Source of the DNA: Bactrocera neohumeralis
Lineage: Eukaryota; Arthropoda; Insecta; Diptera; Tephritidae
Direction: 5' to 3'
Assembly: GCF_024586455.1 (NCBI RefSeq)
Contig: NC_065922.1
Location: 28,764,089-28,828,088 of the forward strand
Length of the DNA: 64,000 nt
Shown: piece after piece, positions 59,801-64,000 of the stretch
Layout: each line of letters starts with the position of its first letter
Numbering within the stretch: the stretch's first letter is position 1
Made by a program: the position numbers and the translations under genes
The notes under the pieces: model-generated
What the model was told of the DNA's origin: nothing
What the model saw: only the letters and a program-made list of their open reading frames with translations
The model's database searches: none

Positions 59801-62800
59801 TGCGAACACCATTTATAGCTAACATTCATTTGAGTGTTTCCTCACCAACATGTCAATTCACTTAAGTGGTCTGTTCTCTTTCAACATAATATTAGAAATC
59901 TAAATTTCAAGCAGTTGCGCAGTTCTTCAGACGTACTTATCTTTATCTCTTCTAAGATTATGACCATAATAATAACTGCTTATGAATATAAATAATTTTT
60001 GCTTTCGAATATTCGAGAAAAAACACCAGCTTATGCCGGAAGAGTAAATAAATATGATTTACTTAAAGTAATCAGAATGAAAAATAAACAAACTAAAACT
60101 CATATTACAACAACATTACATTACATTGCACTGTTAATTCACTGTTTTCCACTATTTATAACACCATAAACCTTTTTCAAAGCAGCTTTATGAGAACTGC
60201 AATATTAACAAAAAATTTAACTTTAATTGCATCATAAAATATCACTAAATGTGTGTATATATGTATATTTGTAGAAACAATTAAATGCATGCAAATATTA
60301 TTATTTTTCGTTTATTTTTTAATATTTTTTTCGAGAGCGCTCTTAGCTTATATTAACTCCTTGGGATGCACACGTGCTATACTATAACTCATATATCTAC
60401 TTGTATATATTTATTTTTCTACAGTTATCATTTTTTTATCCATTATTTACTAAATGTCAAGCTAAGTGCCTACAGTAATTAAAAGTAATAGACAAGGTGT
60501 TTTAAAGTGACGAACAGTTGAATGAAATAAAATCATTTAAAAATGTATTCTGACAACAGAGAAAGCCAGCAGGTCAACAGTGAGGATGCTTTATATACTA
60601 AAAAGCAAACATGTGTCTGAATTTTTTAAGTTCTAAATATATTCGCTTGCAAATAAAGATCTGATATTTATAAAATATATGTATATAATTATAATTATCG
60701 CATTTATTTTTGTTCTATTTGAAAATTTAGCACTCGAGAGTTTGTACCATCATATAAGGCAACTAAAGAGTGATGTATTTGAGAAACTTTATACTCCATA
60801 AATTCGTTAGAGTGGTGGCCAAGCCATCAGAAAATATATTTTTTAAGATATTTCAAATATTCTAAAATATTTCACCTCATTTTACCTTCTTCAATGATTT
60901 CTAAATATTATCTTTCCAAAACCCGTCTCACCTTTCAATGAACCAAGTTCTTTGAATGCATACTTGTATTTTTCTTGAATACATACTTTATGTAGTTTGT
61001 AAATACATTCTCACCCATGATTGTCAATATGAAAATGCATATGCTTGCATATAATTATAATTACTGTCATAAATATTCCCAACGCGTTTTTATTCACACA
61101 CAATTAATTGCATTACGTATACGCCACCGCCGCCGGCACCACCAACGCCAAGCACATGCGAAATGCAAGTTTATATTAACAATGGCGAAAATTACAGCGA
61201 ATATGTAAACGCATCATGAAATTACGTGAAAACTAAAGAATTTAATACTTCAAAGCAAGGTTGTTAGGGTGATCCGGTGCCGATATGTTATTGTAGCTTT
61301 GTTATCACAAAAAATTTATAAAATTAATAAGTAAAAAAAATGTATGCTTAACTGATTTTTAATTCTTGTGAAGTGAAATTAATGTAATAATTGAGTATTT
61401 AGAAGAATATTTTTTTATTATTCGCCGTACATAGCGCTCTAATGTGTGCTTAGTGTTAAGTTTTGCTTTTAAATGGGTCTTTAAAGACCACAAATAGTGA
61501 TTTTTTAGACTGTTAACAAAAATTTATTAATCTGAAGACTAAAAATGAATAAAATATCATATTTATAAATATTTTAGAAATATTTCCGCAAAAAAAAAAA
61601 AAAAAATTCCAGAAAGCCACGAGCATCCATAGCATATTCAATCATACTGCTCAGCAAACTCTTATTTCATCACAATCAATTTTTCCAACTCCCTTACTTT
61701 TAGTCTACAAAAATATCGCAATAAAAATATTTTCGCAAACAAAATTTTATATGACGGCGCACTGTCAAACAAAATTGCCGAAAAATTAATTACTCTATCA
61801 GCGCGGCAATCTGTGACAATAAGATTTGCTTAATTTCGTCAATTCTTAATTCTTTATAAGCAACTCATATTCGTCACTGTTATCTTAGACACCATAAAGT
61901 TGTCTTATAATTAAAATTAGCAATTTCAACTCACAAATTCGCACACACTTACACACGTGCCCTTGAATATATAATTTTATCTAACAATAATTTACTGAAT
62001 ATTTAATTTTTTTCCTTGCTATCTGGCTGATTAATTTAAAATAACTTTAATAAACAATAGCAACACCAAAATATTTATTCTCCATAACACATACGAGCAA
62101 TAATTGCCTGCTCTATCTAATAGCATGCATCTACTTAGTTGATGTTTTCCTCTCCCGACGCTTGCCATAATACAATATCACATGTGACTTCGATTAGATG
62201 TAGCGGTAATTACAAGAGTGTGTGGTTTACCGGCGTTGGAACGCATAACCACAGGTATTTGCCCGTACACTTCTAATGAATGCTGGCAAATACTAGGAAC
62301 GTGATGCAAAAATTGCGAAAGCACTTGCGAAATTTATGTGTAAAGAGAAAACACGTGACGTTTCGCAACGAAATCGTGTCGCTAAAAAAAGTTATTTCCA
62401 ATATTTTACAATAAATATGTGATTGGAAAAAAGTTAGCAATCAAATTGCAATTATTGGGCAATGAAAATCGATATCAGTAATAGTAATCGATTATTTTTT
62501 TATTCCTGATGAAGTAAGCTCGAGGAAATCAATGTAAACGCAGGAAAATAAAAGTATAATACAACAAAAAAATGTAAACCAAAAACTTTTCAAACACCCG
62601 TTTGAACAATTTGCATCACAAGCTGCCAACATTTGCATTTTGCTTTGTTACTCCGCTGACTAATCTGTGCGGCGAGTGCCGGTAGAACTGACAATAGCCG
62701 ATTGACAGCACTCGTGGGTAGACTAATTGCAGCACAGCCTTTTGTAATGCAATTTTTTACTGCACTTCATTATTATTAATATATGAGAATGCAAATGAAA

Positions 62801-62835
62801 GCACATATGATGATTTACGTGCACAAGCGCAGCTA
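59801..62835. other. No gene seen
   Basis: A small GC-rich spot (CACCGCCGCCGGCACCACC at about 61125-61143) and poly-A at 61592. The 61017-61208 frame is His/Arg-rich through that spot and unrecognisable. No splice architecture recognised. Confidence 0.4.
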
Positions 62836-63478
62836 CAGTGGGGGTTGGAAATATTGGTACAATTAATAAAATAATGAAATATTTTCAAAATTATTTTTGT
62901 TTCACTTTTCATTGAATTGTTCGATAAAATTTAAAGTTTTCTATAGTTTAATATGATTTTGAAAAGTAACGCATTTTTGCGATAAAGTGGGGAAAATTAG
63001 ATTTTTAATATGAAAAATTATTTGCTAAAAAAATAAAAAAAAAATTACATTAATAGGAATTAGCTATTTTTAGGATTTTTTAAATTACTACACTACATAT
63101 ATTTTTGTGAAAAGCGTAAAACTTTTCTATTACCAATGTGAAAAAATTTTGACAAATTTAGTTTTGCTTTACATGGAATTATAAAGACTCCAAAAATTTG
63201 AGACAAAAATAGCAGTTCCTTATATTCTGCTCTATGGTCTGCTTTGGCGATGTTTCTTATGATTATTTAATATATTTTTTGTTGTAAGGCAGTGTAATAA
63301 TTTCTAATATTTTTAAAAACAAGCTAGTGTAATTATTTCAATTATTTTTTTTTTCACCAAAAATCACAAAATGACGGCAATTTGTAATATTCATTATAAT
63401 GCTTGCCTATTATGCACTTTTTTCCCATATCTATACACTTTTTTCCTCACATCTCTACATTTTTTATGCTCACCACTG
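62836..63478. mobile_element. Possible Tc1-like non-autonomous element
   Basis: CAGTGGGGGTTGG at 62836 and the reverse complement of the right end, CAGTGGTGAGCATAAAAAAT (63459-63478), both begin CAGTGG and are flanked by TA (62834-62835 and 63479-63480), the Tc1/mariner target. The inverted match is short (CAGTGG plus scattered identity). The 643-bp interior is A/T-rich and non-coding. Near the right end GAAAAAAGTG is doubled on the minus strand. Confidence 0.4.
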
Positions 63479-64000
63479 TAAATGCAGTCACGTGTCAACA
63501 ATGTTTCAAAGAGTTGATTTAAATAACAATCGAAGTTGTGTCTAACAGTTAGTGCTTATGCAAAACTCAATTACTTAGTTTAACAAAAATTATGTAATAC
63601 ACAAGTATTGCATTGTCGGGTGTAAAAGTGTAGTATACAAAAGTATATAGCTTGAAATACTATAATCTGATCTAAATATAAAGCAGTGCCACGCTTATAG
63701 TTTTTATAAAACATTAAGCAAATTAAATTTTTGTTTAAATTTTTTGTTTGTTGATTTCAATTCCAGCCCTCCTGATATGTTTTTCCACGATCTCCACTTT
63801 TATATTGCCGTGCAATTTTTCTCGCTTTTTTTAGCATAATAAACAGATCATTTTCTGACACTTTATTGTCACGCCATCGTTTAAGCAAATACAATAATAA
63901 TAAACATGAATGATTAAAGACGATGCGAATGACTTGAAATGGTGAAATAAGATTCGCTGGAGTTATTTATCGTGCAATCTAATATTTACTTTTCTGTTCT
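63479..64000. other. No gene seen
   Basis: Mixed AT-rich DNA to the window edge. No exon signal recognised. Confidence 0.4.

Noticed and set aside
1..64000. tRNA, rRNA, CRISPR arrays or bacterial operons
   Set aside because: No cloverleaf-type or rRNA-like sequence, no regular short direct repeats with unique spacers, and no dense coding were seen; the window is eukaryotic intronic or intergenic DNA.

Overview
This looks like about 64 kb of AT-rich, mostly non-coding DNA from a dipteran genome, most likely a tephritid fruit fly (Bactrocera / Zeugodacus / Ceratitis group). The organism call is an inference. It rests on the compact-intron style splice signals, the many CATA/TATG and CAA/CAG microsatellites, and dispersed repeats that I recall from tephritid genomes (TATGGCAGCTATATGC family, GAATTCTGCCGCTACAACAAC tails, AGGGGTTACATGGG element, mariner ends with GTCGAAAAAGT). 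No long protein-coding gene is visible on either strand. The only protein homology I can read belongs to broken transposable elements.

The most gene-like part is 3.5-6.2 kb on the plus strand. A less AT-rich promoter region with CTG/CAG runs precedes a core promoter whose TATA-like box, initiator and DPE have canonical fly spacing (TSS about 4242). A roughly 2 kb non-coding leader follows, ending at a GTAAGT donor at 6221. I read this as a long first non-coding exon opening into a very large intron. A 104-nt candidate exon (39639-39742) has a branch-point, pyrimidine tract, acceptor and strong donor; it is closed in all frames and holds a complete 13-codon upstream ORF. It would be a second 5-prime UTR exon after a 33-kb intron, which suggests a large multi-promoter gene whose coding exons lie beyond the window. 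Weaker exon or promoter candidates lie at 3.6-3.96, 37.84-38.15 and 54.5-55.28 kb.

The rest is intron-like. It holds (i) dispersed repeats and TE relics: a repeat with a terminal hairpin (1-620), a non-LTR retrotransposon C-terminal remnant (1.88-2.45 kb), several copies of the TATGGCAGC repeat, a short LINE tail with target-site duplication nested in one of them, a 146-bp perfect-ended MITE, an internally deleted mariner, a TTAA-flanked inverted-repeat element present twice beside the same partner repeat, and a possible Tc1-like element near the right edge; and (ii) many short, decayed tandem duplications with periods of about 40-340 bp, including a minisatellite with an exact 73-bp register just upstream of the small exon.

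I found no tRNA, rRNA, CRISPR array or bacterial-type operon. Nothing here is clearly a new molecular system. The best leads are the promoter plus split leader, and the repeat architecture.
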